A stretch of 64,000 nt of DNA from Pseudohongiella nitratireducens. Its GTDB lineage: Bacteria > Pseudomonadota > Gammaproteobacteria > Pseudomonadales > Pseudohongiellaceae. Each line of letters opens with the position of its first letter. The stretch's first letter is position 1. The position numbers and the translations under genes were made by a program. Positions 1 to 9,136 of the stretch are shown one piece after another. Below the pieces are notes generated by a model. That model had not been told where the DNA came from and searched no databases. It worked only from the letters and a program-made list of their open reading frames with translations. The stretch covers positions 25,186-89,185 of the forward strand of contig NZ_LWHM01000030.1 in NCBI RefSeq assembly GCF_001642735.1, in the 5' to 3' direction.

Positions 1-2
1 AA

Positions 3-428
3 GCCAGTTTCCGCATTAACTCCGCCTGGCAGCTAAGAGCCGTTGGCAGCATCATCGAAGGCGAGCGGCGCGATATTGATGATAATTTGTACCGGGTTTC
101 CCCTGACAACATCATGCTGGCGCTAGACTATTTCGGTAGCAGTTGGAATGGCACACTGGAAACTGTGGGCTATGCAGACCAGGAGCGAGTTTCCGAGACC
201 AACAAAGAGATGCAGACGGATGGCTACACCCTGGTCAACCTGTCAGCCAGTTACCGCCCTACCCCTGATTCTGAGCTTGGTCTTGGCGTGAACAACCTGC
301 TGGACAAGAACTATGAAAACCACCTCGGTGGTTACAATCGCGCCATGAACCCGGACATCCCGGTTGGTGCCCGGGTACCAGGTCTGCTGGGCCGCAGCTT
401 CTACGGCCGCCTGATGTGGTACTTTTAA
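3..428 (+). CDS. TonB-dependent receptor, C-terminal fragment
   Basis: This is the 3' end of a gene that begins before the window; the open frame runs in from the first bases, so no start is visible. About 141 residues remain. They look like the last strands of a TonB-dependent outer-membrane beta-barrel: alternating polar and hydrophobic strands, a motif around LVNLSASYRP, the family-typical GVNNLLDKNYENH turn, and a terminal aromatic residue (RLMWYF) as expected for BamA-dependent barrel insertion. The family imports siderophores, haem, cobalamin or carbohydrates with TonB-ExbBD energy; the plug and ligand-binding parts are missing, so the substrate cannot be told. It converges on dtd with about 60 bp between the stops. 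Confidence 0.85.
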   Translation, partial: ASFRINSAWQLRAVGSIIEGERRDIDDNLYRVSPDNIMLALDYFGSSWNGTLETVGYADQERVSETNKEMQTDGYTLVNLSASYRPTPDSELGLGVNNLLDKNYENHLGGYNRAMNPDIPVGARVPGLLGRSFYGRLMWYF

Positions 429-487
429 TCTGGACTGAACTGAGTGCGTCCTGACAAACGATCTTTCGGCGTTGGGACTTTGCTCAA

Positions 488-925
488 TTAACTATTAAGA
501 ATAAAGGTAACGGGGCCGTCATTCTCAAGTGAGATTTTCATATCGGCCCCGAACTCTCCCGTCGATGTCGCCGGGTATTCATTCTTCACCCAGGCCACCA
601 GTTCCTCATATAAGGCTTTTGCAGGTTCCGGTGGCATGGCAGAAGAGAAGGAAGGCCGCAATCCCTTTTGCGTACTGCCCGCCAGGGTAAACTGTGACAC
701 CAGCAACAATTCGCCACTGATATCTTTCAGACTCAGATTCATTCTGTCCAGGTCATCAGCAAAGACTCGATATGCCAGTACTTTGCGGATAAGTCGCTGT
801 CCGTCACTGAACGTGTCTTCTTTTTCCAGCCCCAGCAACAGCAAAAGGCCCTGACCAATCTGACTGTGAACCTCACCAGCAATGCTGACACTGGCATGGT
901 TCACACGTTGTATCAGGGCAATCAC
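488..925 (-). CDS. dtd: D-aminoacyl-tRNA deacylase
   Basis: Dtd hydrolyses D-aminoacyl-tRNAs (and Gly-tRNA-Ala), freeing the tRNA and keeping D-amino acids out of proteins; it is a cytosolic homodimer. The 145-residue length is the family norm. Visible signatures are the N-terminal MIALIQRVNHASV strand, the SQFTLAG motif that lines the active site, and the C-terminal NDGPVTF with the Gly-cisPro pair that gives chiral proofreading. It lies 8 bp behind typA on the same strand and is almost certainly cotranscribed with it. The ATG start fits the family N-terminus exactly. Confidence 0.96.
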   Translation of the reverse strand: MIALIQRVNHASVSIAGEVHSQIGQGLLLLLGLEKEDTFSDGQRLIRKVLAYRVFADDLDRMNLSLKDISGELLLVSQFTLAGSTQKGLRPSFSSAMPPEPAKALYEELVAWVKNEYPATSTGEFGADMKISLENDGPVTFILNS

Positions 926-933
926 GGTAACCG

Positions 934-2760
934 TTACCCGCGAGCAGCCGAACCACGGCTGGCGCGTTTACGATCACTTTCCGTTAAGTGCTTCTTGCGC
1001 AAACGGATACTTTCCGGCGTGATCTCAACCAGTTCATCATCGTCGATGAATTCCATGGCTTGCTCCAGCGTATGATTCACTGGCGGTGTCAGTGAGATGT
1101 TCTCATCCGTACCGGAGGCACGCACGTTAGTCAGTTGTTTGGCCTTGGTCGGGTTGACCACCAGGTCATTGTCGCGGCTGTGTAAGCCCACAATCATACC
1201 TTCGTAAACTTCGATATTGGGGCCAATAAACAGACGACCACGCTCCTGCAAGGTAAACAGCGCATAACCCAGTGCCTTGCCGTTGACCATGGAAACCAGC
1301 ACACCATTTTTGCGCTTGGCTAAATCGCCCTGCTTGGCCGGACCATAATGATCAAAGACGTGGTTCATAATGCCCGAGCCAGAGGTCAGGCTCAAAAACT
1401 GCGAACGGAAACCGATCAGGCCACGTGTCGGGATGTCGAAAGTCAGACGCACACGTCCTTTGCCATCCGGTTGCAGGTCCTGCATCTCAGCACGACGCAA
1501 GCCCAGCTCTTCAATAACTGAACCCTGATGCTCTTCATCACAGTCAATCACCAGAGACTCAAACGGCTCACTCAGGACACCATCAATTTCTTTCATGATG
1601 ACTTCAGGACGAGAAACCGCCAGCTCAAAACCTTCACGACGCATGGTTTCAATCAACACTGACAAATGCAGTTCACCACGACCGGACACTTTGTATTTAT
1701 CCGGCGAATCACCCTGTTCAACACGCAGCGCCACGTTATGGATCAATTCGCGATCCAGGCGCTCACGGATGTTGCGTGTGGTGACAAACTTGCCTTCACG
1801 ACCGGCAAAAGGTGAATCATTCACCTGGAAAGTCATGTTGATAGTCGGCTGATCAACCGTCAGCGGTGTCATGGCTTCAACATGATCAGGGTCGCACAGC
1901 GTATCCGAAATATTCAGCTTGTCGATACCGGTAATGCAGACGATCTCACCCGCATGCGCCTGATCTACATCCATTCGCTCCAGGCCCAGGTGGTTTTTAA
2001 CCTGCAAAATTTTCGCTTTGCGCTCTTTACCGGCTGCATCAACGACAACCACCTGCATATTCGGTTTGACTGTACCGCCGGTAACACGGCCGATACCGAT
2101 AACGCCCACATAGCTATTGTAGTCCAGGGCACTGATTTGCATCTTGAAAGGCGCATCAACATTTACCGGTGGGGGCGCAACATGCTTAACAACTGTTTCA
2201 AACAGCGGCGTCATGTCATCAGCCATCTCATCAGCTTCGTGTCCGGCAATGCCGTTCAGTGCGGATGCGTATACCACAGGAAAGTCCAACTGTTCATCGG
2301 TGGCGCCGAGTTGGTCAAACAAATCGAAGACTTCGTTCAATACCCAGTCAGGACGCGCGCCGGGGCGGTCGACTTTATTGATAACAACGATCGGGTGCAG
2401 ACCTTGCGCGAATGCTTTCTGCGTTACGAAACGGGTTTGCGGCATCGGGCCGTCTACGGCATCAACCAGCAGTAAAACACTGTCAACCATGGACATTACG
2501 CGCTCAACTTCACCACCGAAATCGGCGTGTCCGGGCGTGTCCACAATGTTGATATGGTAATCATTCCAGCTGATTGCCGTGTTCTTGGCCAGAATAGTAA
2601 TACCGCGCTCGCGCTCTTGGTCATTCGAATCCATAACGCGCTCGACAACATTCGCGCGATCGCCAAATGTGCCTGACTGTTGCAGCAGCTTGTCTACCAG
2701 GGTGGTTTTGCCATGGTCTACGTGAGCAATAATGGCAATATTGCGAATCTTCTCTATCAC
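934..2760 (-). CDS. typA: Ribosome-associated GTPase TypA/BipA
   Basis: TypA (BipA) is a translational GTPase of the EF-G/LepA group that binds the ribosome and aids 50S assembly under stress and cold. The N-terminal G domain shows [10 protein letters not shown] (G1), an RGITI switch, [12 protein letters not shown] (G3) and [10 protein letters not shown] (G4); EF-G-like domains and the TypA C-terminal domain follow. The open frame continues upstream to 2796, but family members begin at the [16 protein letters not shown] segment. I therefore place the start at the GTG at 2760, which has an AGG about 8 nt upstream and gives 608 residues, close to the usual length. The alternative start would add 12 unrelated residues. 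First gene of a typA-dtd unit; the 281 bp back to thiI should hold its promoter, but I see no convincing -35/-10 pair. Confidence 0.95.
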   Translation of the reverse strand: MIEKIRNIAIIAHVDHGKTTLVDKLLQQSGTFGDRANVVERVMDSNDQERERGITILAKNTAISWNDYHINIVDTPGHADFGGEVERVMSMVDSVLLLVDAVDGPMPQTRFVTQKAFAQGLHPIVVINKVDRPGARPDWVLNEVFDLFDQLGATDEQLDFPVVYASALNGIAGHEADEMADDMTPLFETVVKHVAPPPVNVDAPFKMQISALDYNSYVGVIGIGRVTGGTVKPNMQVVVVDAAGKERKAKILQVKNHLGLERMDVDQAHAGEIVCITGIDKLNISDTLCDPDHVEAMTPLTVDQPTINMTFQVNDSPFAGREGKFVTTRNIRERLDRELIHNVALRVEQGDSPDKYKVSGRGELHLSVLIETMRREGFELAVSRPEVIMKEIDGVLSEPFESLVIDCDEEHQGSVIEELGLRRAEMQDLQPDGKGRVRLTFDIPTRGLIGFRSQFLSLTSGSGIMNHVFDHYGPAKQGDLAKRKNGVLVSMVNGKALGYALFTLQERGRLFIGPNIEVYEGMIVGLHSRDNDLVVNPTKAKQLTNVRASGTDENISLTPPVNHTLEQAMEFIDDDELVEITPESIRLRKKHLTESDRKRASRGSAARG

Positions 2761-3041
2761 TGGGAATACCTGTAAATGTATGACTTTTGGAAGCAATATT
2801 TTGGATATTGCAGGAAAATGGCGGCATATTGTACACCAGACGCCAACCTTATAGATACCTTAACAACAGCTTTATTCCAGTAAAAATTCAGCTTTGATTA
2901 ACGGCTCCGAATAATTAATCAATAGATTGTGATCCATCCTTCCATTTACAGGAGTAATGATTTTTGTAGTACTTTATTGCTATTTTATCGCCACTCTCGG
3001 AATTGAGAGTCATTGGTCGCGCACTTCTTTGACTATAAGAA

Positions 3042-4499
3042 TCATTCTGGTCGATACACGGCGACGTTGTTATGACCGGCATCTTTCAAGTGAGATGCGT
3101 GCAAACGGCTCATCATGCCCCGATCACAGTACAGTAAATATTGTTTCTCTGAAGGCAGCTTGGAAAAACCAGACGCCAGTTGATAGAACGGCAACGGCAT
3201 GACCTCCACCCCATCAATCGAGAGTGGTGATCGATCCATTTCATCCGGGTGCCTGACGTCTATGACAACAGCTCCTTGCGGTATTTCCTGATAAGAGTCA
3301 GGCTCGACATCGCGGTGTTCAATGACTTCAACAACACGGTCAATACGCTGCACCTCTTTGTCAGCAAGTGCCGCCTCCAGAATTGAGAAGTCAATTTTGG
3401 CTTCTTCTTCTTCGACACGATGTTTACGGGCGTGTGTTGTCGGCTTGACGGATATGACACCACAGTACTCTGGCACATTGGCAGAGAAGGTTTCGGTACC
3501 TATCGCTCGTGCGGTATCGATAATGTCCTGTTTATCAGATACCACCAGGGGGCGAATGATCAGGCAGTTACTGATGCTGTCAATCACCGCCAGGTTAGGT
3601 AGTGTTTGACTGGAAACCTGAGCAATACTCTCTCCTGTGACCAGGGCACGCACACCCATCTCATCAGCTATACGATCAGCAGCACGGATCATCATACGCT
3701 TGAGAATGACGCCCATGTGGCCGTTATCGACATGCTCCAGAATGTTATTGACGACATTTTCGAAGGGGACGCTCACAAATTTCACCCGGTGCGATGAACC
3801 AAATTTCATCCACAAATAGAGGGCGACCTCCTTCACTGCCAATTCATGTTCGCGCCCGCCCAGATTAAAAAACAGGAAATGCGTTTGCAGCCCCCTGCGC
3901 ATCACCTGATAACTGGAGACAGCCGAATCGAAGCCACCTGAAATGAGCGACAGGACGCCTTCCTGGGTACCTAGCGGGAAACCACCCAGCCCTTTTAGCT
4001 GACGCTGAATGACATACAAATCTTTGTCACGAATCTCCAGCCTGACTGTCACTTCCGGATTTCTCAGATCCACACTCCGTGCATCAGATTCGCGCATCAG
4101 TACCGCACCAACCTGGCGCTCGACATCACTGGAGGTATACCCTTGCTTACCCCGCCGTTTACAGCGCACTGCAAAAGAGCGCCCGGACAATGATTGTCGG
4201 TACTCAGCCAGAACCGGAGCCGCGATGTCATCAAATTCAGGCAAAGGCAGTTTGGTTACTGGCATAACCAGCGAAATACCCGGCGTATGCAGCAGTATTT
4301 CCTCGACCTGCTCCAACAAATTCTTATCGTCACTTGCAGTTTCTACTTCCAGTATGTCCCAGTCTCCCGTTACACTGATGGTTGGCTCAAGCCGCTCAAG
4401 CATGATGCGCAAATTGCCGCGCAATGCTTTGACGTGCTTTTGACGGACAGGTCGGGACTTAATCGTCATTTCTGGGAAGAACCGGATAATGTAAAGCAT
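3042..4499 (-). CDS. thiI: tRNA 4-thiouridine synthase ThiI, with rhodanese domain
   Basis: ThiI transfers sulfur from IscS to U8 of tRNA (4-thiouridine, a near-UV sensor) and, in many species, also to ThiS for thiazole synthesis. Domains in order: N-terminal ferredoxin-like and THUMP RNA-binding region (to about 165), an adenylating PP-loop domain with SGGFDSAVSS near residue 187, and a C-terminal rhodanese domain. The two functional cysteines are visible: one in PEYCGVIS near 346 and the persulfide-carrying cysteine in LLYCDRGMMS near 458. The start is the ATG at 4499 (MLYIIRFFPEMTIKS), matching family N-termini; five further upstream codons are open but not expected. Length 485 is typical of the long, rhodanese-bearing form. 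Divergent from glnA. Confidence 0.96.
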   Translation of the reverse strand: MLYIIRFFPEMTIKSRPVRQKHVKALRGNLRIMLERLEPTISVTGDWDILEVETASDDKNLLEQVEEILLHTPGISLVMPVTKLPLPEFDDIAAPVLAEYRQSLSGRSFAVRCKRRGKQGYTSSDVERQVGAVLMRESDARSVDLRNPEVTVRLEIRDKDLYVIQRQLKGLGGFPLGTQEGVLSLISGGFDSAVSSYQVMRRGLQTHFLFFNLGGREHELAVKEVALYLWMKFGSSHRVKFVSVPFENVVNNILEHVDNGHMGVILKRMMIRAADRIADEMGVRALVTGESIAQVSSQTLPNLAVIDSISNCLIIRPLVVSDKQDIIDTARAIGTETFSANVPEYCGVISVKPTTHARKHRVEEEEAKIDFSILEAALADKEVQRIDRVVEVIEHRDVEPDSYQEIPQGAVVIDVRHPDEMDRSPLSIDGVEVMPLPFYQLASGFSKLPSEKQYLLYCDRGMMSRLHASHLKDAGHNNVAVYRPE

Positions 4500-4560
4500 T
4501 CGTACCTCTAGCAAGGATGTGATCTGTCAGCGCCAAGGAGTACAGCGGGGGAACTCAGCA

Positions 4561-4578
4561 GCGCACAAAAATAGTGCG
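4561..4578. promoter_or_regulatory. NtrC binding site, distal, upstream of glnA
   Basis: GCAC-7 nt-GTGC dyad (GCAC at 4563-4566, GTGC at 4574-4577). It has the spacing of the E. coli glnA NtrC enhancer sites, whose consensus is TGCAC-N7-GTGCA. Its centre lies about 127 bp upstream of the predicted sigma-54 start, close to the enhancer position in enteric glnA. Confidence 0.75.
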
Positions 4579-4590
4579 TTAAATTATTAT

Positions 4591-4608
4591 GCGCACCGAT
4601 ATAGTGCA
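4591..4608. promoter_or_regulatory. NtrC binding site, proximal, upstream of glnA
   Basis: Second GCAC-7 nt-GTGC dyad (GCAC 4593-4596, GTGC 4604-4607), exactly 30 bp from the first and so on the same face of the helix. The paired arrangement fits cooperative binding of phosphorylated NtrC dimers, about 97 bp upstream of the predicted start. Confidence 0.78.
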
Positions 4609-4670
4609 CAGCTGCAGCAATAGCAGCCAATTACTGTAGTGATTACAATGTCATAGCACAACCTGCATAA

Positions 4671-4686
4671 TGGCATGACTTTTGCT
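4671..4686 (+). promoter_or_regulatory. Sigma-54 (-24/-12) promoter of glnA
   Basis: TGGCATG-N4-TTGCT with GG at 4672-4673 and GC at 4684-4685, giving the strict GG-N10-GC spacing that defines RpoN promoters. The start would be near 4697, with a leader of about 150 nt before the glnA ATG. With the two NtrC sites upstream this is a classic nitrogen-starvation promoter. Confidence 0.82.
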
Positions 4687-4849
4687 GCATACAGTGCACT
4701 CGGGATCTGAGCGGCAGCGCGTTTATTATAGTGCCGAACGCCTGTCATGTTGAGGGCAGATTCTTGTTAGAACATAAACCAACCGCGCGGCATCTGGTCT
4801 GGCAAACACCGATGCAACGCAAACTTCTGGATCACACGGAGGATCAGGA

Positions 4850-6256
4850 ATGTCGAAGACATTAGAAATGATAAAAGAAAATAGCGTGAAATGGGTAGAT
4901 ATGCGTTTCACCGACACCAAGGGTAAAGAGCAGCACGTTACATTCCCTGCCTCTGCCGTTGACGAAAGCTTTATGGAAGGCGTGATGTTTGACGGCTCTT
5001 CAGTTGCCGGCTGGAAAGGCATCAACGAATCAGACATGATCCTGCGCCCTGACGACACCACCGCCGTCATGGACCCGTTTGCCGACGAAACACAATTGAA
5101 CCTGCGCTGTGACGTTATCGAGCCCCGCACCATGCAAGGCTATAACCGTGACCCACGCTCAGTAGCACGTCGCGCGGAAGAGTACCTGAAATCCACCGGC
5201 ATCGGTGACGAGGCTTTCTTTGGCCCAGAACCAGAGTTCTTCGTTTTTGACGAGATCAAATGGAACGTCGGCATGGACAAGCAATTCTTCCAGATCGGCT
5301 CAGAAGAAGCAGCATGGTCATCAGGCGCAGACATCGAAGGCGGCAACGCCGGTCACCGTCCACGCGTCAAGGGCGGCTACTTCCCCGTACCCCCAGTCGA
5401 CTCACTGAGCGATCTGCGTGGCGCTATGTGCGACACCATGGAAGCCATGGGCCTGGAAATCGAACTGCATCACCACGAAGTCGCGAACGCTGGTCAGTGC
5501 GAAATCGGCACCAAATTCAACTCCATGGTATTCAAGGCTGACGAGACTCAGATCCTGAAATACTGTGTACACAACACAGCTCATGCTTTCGGCAAAACAG
5601 CAACATTCATGCCCAAGCCAGTTGTTGGCGATAACGGTTCCGGCATGCACGTTCACATGTCTATCTTCAAAGATGGCAAAAATGCCTTTGCTGGCGACGG
5701 CTATGCTGGCCTGTCTGAAACCGCCCTGCATTACATCGGTGGTATCATCAAGCACGCCAAAGCACTGAACGCTTTCGGTAACGCCTCTACCAACAGCTAC
5801 AAGCGCCTGGTAAAAGGTTTCGAAGCGCCAACACTGCTGGCTTACTCTTCGCGCAACCGCTCTGCTTCGATCCGTATCCCGTACATTCTGGGTGGAAACC
5901 CAAAAGCGGTACGCATCGAAGTCCGGTTCGGCGACTGTTCTGCCAACCCTTACCTGTACTTCGCAGCACTGTTGATGGCAGGCCTGGACGGCATCAAGAA
6001 CAAGATCCACCCTGGCGACCCAGCAAGCAAAGACCTGTATGACCTGGAGCCAGAGGAAGAAGCGGAAATCCCAACCGTTGCCTTCTCCCTGGACGAAGCG
6101 CTTAATGCGCTGGACCAGGATCGTGACTTCCTGAAGGAAGGTGGCGTGTTCTGTGACGACCTGATCGACGGCTACATCGAGCTGAAGAAGCAGGACTGCA
6201 CACGACTGAACATGACTACACCTCCTGTTGAATTCGACATGTACTACAGCGTCTAA
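4850..6256 (+). CDS. glnA: Glutamine synthetase, type I
   Basis: GlnA makes glutamine from glutamate, ammonia and ATP and is the main ammonia-assimilating enzyme. It forms a cytosolic dodecamer. At 468 residues it matches the GSI-beta form of Proteobacteria. Visible: the beta-grasp N-domain ([13 protein letters not shown]), the active-site blocks [16 protein letters not shown] and NRSASIRIP, and the adenylylation tyrosine in DLYDLEPEE at residue 397, the position GlnE modifies in E. coli. The ATG follows a strong GGAGG. Transcription should come from the sigma-54 promoter at 4671 under NtrC control. A strong hairpin terminator follows 24 bp after the stop, so most transcripts should end before ntrB. 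Confidence 0.98.
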   Translation: MSKTLEMIKENSVKWVDMRFTDTKGKEQHVTFPASAVDESFMEGVMFDGSSVAGWKGINESDMILRPDDTTAVMDPFADETQLNLRCDVIEPRTMQGYNRDPRSVARRAEEYLKSTGIGDEAFFGPEPEFFVFDEIKWNVGMDKQFFQIGSEEAAWSSGADIEGGNAGHRPRVKGGYFPVPPVDSLSDLRGAMCDTMEAMGLEIELHHHEVANAGQCEIGTKFNSMVFKADETQILKYCVHNTAHAFGKTATFMPKPVVGDNGSGMHVHMSIFKDGKNAFAGDGYAGLSETALHYIGGIIKHAKALNAFGNASTNSYKRLVKGFEAPTLLAYSSRNRSASIRIPYILGGNPKAVRIEVRFGDCSANPYLYFAALLMAGLDGIKNKIHPGDPASKDLYDLEPEEEAEIPTVAFSLDEALNALDQDRDFLKEGGVFCDDLIDGYIELKKQDCTRLNMTTPPVEFDMYYSV

Positions 6257-6280
6257 TTCCTAAAGCACGTTACACAAGAG

Positions 6281-6318
6281 ATCGCCTGGTAGGTAACCCT
6301 TGCCAGGCGATTTTTTTT
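6281..6318 (+). terminator. Rho-independent terminator of glnA
   Basis: Perfect 9-bp stem ATCGCCTGG (6281-6289) with CCAGGCGAT (6303-6311), followed directly by eight T residues. It separates glnA from ntrB-ntrC. Confidence 0.9.
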
Positions 6319-6334
6319 GCCTCACTATTTCTAT

Positions 6335-6351
6335 TGCACCATTTGAGTGCA
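6335..6351. promoter_or_regulatory. NtrC-type site upstream of ntrB
   Basis: TGCAC (6335-6339), 7 nt, GTGCA (6347-6351): a complete match to the NtrC dyad, lying in the 302-bp gap between glnA and ntrB. In enterics, NtrC represses the ntrB promoter through such sites. I found no equally good -24/-12 element in this gap, so repression or fine control is more likely than sigma-54 activation. The rest of the gap holds only the glnA terminator and no gene. Confidence 0.6.
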
Positions 6352-6558
6352 CACGCAAAGCGACACGGCTCAAAATGATTCACAGGCAGTTTGGGCATTT
6401 GTGCGCTGAAGCACACTTTCCGCGCCAATACAGGACGTTTTCTGCATGCCGCCCATCAATGGCCCACACCGAGCAAAACTGGTTTATTTATTGCATAGGA
6501 TAATCAGTGCACCGCCACCTGATGGCAACGACCTGACCTTAACTGGAGCATTCCGGGC

Positions 6559-7674
6559 ATGCTGACCAATTTAAAAGTATTCCGCCGACTGATGGACAAT
6601 CTGTCCACGGCTGTACTTGTGTTTGATAAAAGCCTTCAGCTCCAGTACATCAACCTGGCAGCTGAAAGCCTGCTGGCCATCAGCGGCAGACAGTTTCACA
6701 ACGCTCCATTACAGGACATCCTGATCGACGGTGACGCTGATATCCAGGATATCCATCAGGCCATGTCTGAGCACCGCAGTTACACCAAACGACGCACCCA
6801 ACTTCATATTATTAATGGGTTGTCACTGCAGGTCGACTATTCAGTCTCGCCTGTACATGACCTGGACGGTGCAGCGGTGCTGATAGAAATACAGGGTTTG
6901 AACTACGCTGAGCGCATCAGTCGCGACGAGAATCTGATTTCTACACACGAGACGACGAGAGAGCTGGTCAGAGGGCTGGCTCACGAGATCAAGAACCCTC
7001 TCGGCGGTATCCGAGGAGCAGCTCAACTACTGGCCTCTGAGCTGCCAGATGGCGAGCTGACCGACTATACCAACGTCATTATTGAAGAGGCCGACAGGCT
7101 CCATAAGCTGGTAGACCGCTTGGTAGGATCGCGAAAGCCCATGGAATTCCAGGAGATGAACATCCATGAGGTATTGGAGCGGGTCAGAAACCTGATTGAA
7201 GCGGAAGTGAAAGATCGGGATATACGGATTGTTCGAGACTATGACCCCAGCATACCGGATATTAGCGGCGATCCGGAGCAACTCATCCAGGCCACATTAA
7301 ATATCGTTCGTAATGCGGTCCAGGCTCTGGATAGCCCACACGTTCACCATTGTTCAGGTGTTATCGAACTGCGCACGCGAATAATGCGCAATGTCACGAT
7401 AGGTTCTTTCTACCACCGCCTGGCAGCCAAAATCGAGATAGTAGATAACGGACCAGGTGTTCCCAAAGAACTGGCTGACAATATTTTCTTTCCCATGATA
7501 AGTGGACGCCCGGAAGGTACTGGCCTGGGTTTGTCCATTGCACATTCAATCGTCAATCAGCACAAAGGCATTATTGAGTGCGACAGCGAACCTGGCAAAA
7601 CCCGCTTTGCCATTTATTTGCCAGTGAACTCTGATTCGGAGCCGGCGGCTAATGGCAGTCGCGGATCCAGTTGA
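6559..7674 (+). CDS. ntrB: Nitrogen-regulation sensor kinase NtrB
   Basis: NtrB (GlnL) phosphorylates NtrC when nitrogen is short and dephosphorylates it when PII (GlnB) signals plenty; it is cytosolic. The 371-residue protein has an N-terminal PAS domain (about 5-120), a HisKA domain with the phospho-accepting histidine at residue 142 in GLAHEIKNP, and an ATPase domain with NAVQA (N box), DNGPGVP (G1) and GTGLGLSI (G2). There is no membrane segment, as expected. The start follows an AACTGGAGC Shine-Dalgarno. The downstream ntrC begins 20 bp after the stop, so the two form one unit. Confidence 0.96.
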   Translation: MLTNLKVFRRLMDNLSTAVLVFDKSLQLQYINLAAESLLAISGRQFHNAPLQDILIDGDADIQDIHQAMSEHRSYTKRRTQLHIINGLSLQVDYSVSPVHDLDGAAVLIEIQGLNYAERISRDENLISTHETTRELVRGLAHEIKNPLGGIRGAAQLLASELPDGELTDYTNVIIEEADRLHKLVDRLVGSRKPMEFQEMNIHEVLERVRNLIEAEVKDRDIRIVRDYDPSIPDISGDPEQLIQATLNIVRNAVQALDSPHVHHCSGVIELRTRIMRNVTIGSFYHRLAAKIEIVDNGPGVPKELADNIFFPMISGRPEGTGLGLSIAHSIVNQHKGIIECDSEPGKTRFAIYLPVNSDSEPAANGSRGSS

Positions 7675-7694
7675 TCGCAGTAACGGAGTCAAAC

Positions 7695-9122
7695 ATGATT
7701 AAGCAGAACACAGTCTGGGTACTCGATGATGACAAGTCGATACGATGGGTGCTGGAAAAGTCACTGAATCGCGCCGGCGTCACCACTCAGACCTTTGACA
7801 ATGGCGATGACCTGCTTTACAAACTGGAAAAAGAACGACCTGACGCTATTATCAGCGATATCCGCATGCCCGGCATAAACGGCCTGGACCTGCTTTCCAC
7901 TGTTCATGAACAGCACCCGCTACTGCCGGTCATTATCATGACCGCCCATTCAGATCTGGACAGTGCGGTTTCTTCATACAGCCGGGGCGCATTCGAGTAT
8001 TTGCCCAAACCCTTCGATATTGAAGAAGCCGTAGCAATGGCGCAGCGCGCGCTTGAGCATGCTCGCGAGCAACACGAAGAGGTGCCACAACCTGTGCTTG
8101 AGACCAGCACGGAGATCATCGGTGAAGCACCAGCCATGCAAGAAGTCTTTCGCGCCATTGGCCGTTTGTCACAGTCAAATATCACCGTGCTCATTAATGG
8201 TGAGTCAGGTACCGGTAAGGAGCTGGTTGCCCATGCCCTGCACAAACATGGCCCCCGCAAAAGCCAGCAATTCATTGCACTGAACGTAGCCGCTATCCCC
8301 AAAGACCTGATCGAGTCCGAATTATTCGGACATGAGAAAGGTGCCTTTACCGGCGCCACAGCACATCGTACCGGCCGCTTTGAACAGGCCAATGGCGGCA
8401 CATTATTCCTGGATGAAATCGGTGATATGCCAGCCGACACTCAAACACGCTTGCTGCGCGTACTGTCAGACGGCGAGTTTTACCGGGTGGGCGGCACAAC
8501 ACCTATCAAGGTAGATGTCCGGATTATCGCCGCGACCCACCAGAACCTGGAAAAGCTGGTGCAGCAGCACCTGTTCCGGGAAGACCTTTTTCACCGCCTG
8601 AATGTCATTCGCATCCACATTCCAAGATTGCGCGATCGTCGTGAAGATATTCCCCGGCTCGCGCAACATTTCCTGGTTAAGGCGGCGGAAGAGCTTGAAG
8701 TTGAAACCAAGGTGCTTCGCTCGGAAACCGAAAAATACATTACCAGTCTGCACTGGCCGGGCAACGTCAGACAGCTGGAGAACTTCTGCCGCTGGATAAC
8801 AGTGATGGCCTCCAGCCGTGAAGTTCGTATTGATGACCTGCCACCTGAGTTAATAGAGCAGCAAACGCAAGGTAATGGGGACCGAAGCTGGACTCAGCTG
8901 CTTGAGGAGTGGGCTGACCAGGAATTAAGCCTGGGGCACTCCAGCATACTTGACCAGGCTACACCTGCCTTCGAACGCACCATGATTCAGATCGCTCTCA
9001 AGCACACCCTGGGCAGACGTCGTGATGCCGCGCTATTGCTGGGTTGGGGACGCAATACGCTGACCCGAAAAATCAAAGAGCTTGATATCGACACATCAGA
9101 CAGTGAAACTGAGGAAGACTAA
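7695..9122 (+). CDS. ntrC: Nitrogen-regulation response regulator NtrC
   Basis: NtrC (GlnG) is the sigma-54 enhancer-binding activator of nitrogen-starvation genes such as glnA. Domains: receiver (acidic residues 11-13, phospho-acceptor D55 in IISDIRMPG, Lys in YLPKPF), central AAA+ domain with Walker A GESGTGKE, intact GAFTGA sigma-54 contact loop and Walker B LFLDEIGDMP, and a Fis-type helix-turn-helix at the end (DAALLLGWGRNTLTRKI). The frame is open from a TTG at 7671, but the ATG at 7695 has a GGAG at the right distance and gives the family N-terminus. It probably binds the dyads at 4561, 4591 and 6335. Confidence 0.97.
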   Translation: MIKQNTVWVLDDDKSIRWVLEKSLNRAGVTTQTFDNGDDLLYKLEKERPDAIISDIRMPGINGLDLLSTVHEQHPLLPVIIMTAHSDLDSAVSSYSRGAFEYLPKPFDIEEAVAMAQRALEHAREQHEEVPQPVLETSTEIIGEAPAMQEVFRAIGRLSQSNITVLINGESGTGKELVAHALHKHGPRKSQQFIALNVAAIPKDLIESELFGHEKGAFTGATAHRTGRFEQANGGTLFLDEIGDMPADTQTRLLRVLSDGEFYRVGGTTPIKVDVRIIAATHQNLEKLVQQHLFREDLFHRLNVIRIHIPRLRDRREDIPRLAQHFLVKAAEELEVETKVLRSETEKYITSLHWPGNVRQLENFCRWITVMASSREVRIDDLPPELIEQQTQGNGDRSWTQLLEEWADQELSLGHSSILDQATPAFERTMIQIALKHTLGRRRDAALLLGWGRNTLTRKIKELDIDTSDSETEED

Positions 9123-9136
9123 GCTATAATGGCGGA

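Noticed and set aside
1882..2475. Plus-strand open frame of nearly 200 codons inside typA
   Set aside because: Fully antisense to conserved typA sequence; explained by codon bias of the real gene.
2957..3202. Plus-strand open frame between typA and thiI
   Set aside because: Mostly antisense to the thiI 3' end; no recognisable protein and no Shine-Dalgarno.
6461..6475. GG-N10-GC spacing (TGGCCCACACCGAGC) upstream of ntrB as a sigma-54 promoter
   Set aside because: The spacing fits but the -12 TTGC and the -24 CAC are poor; one match of this quality is expected by chance in such a gap.
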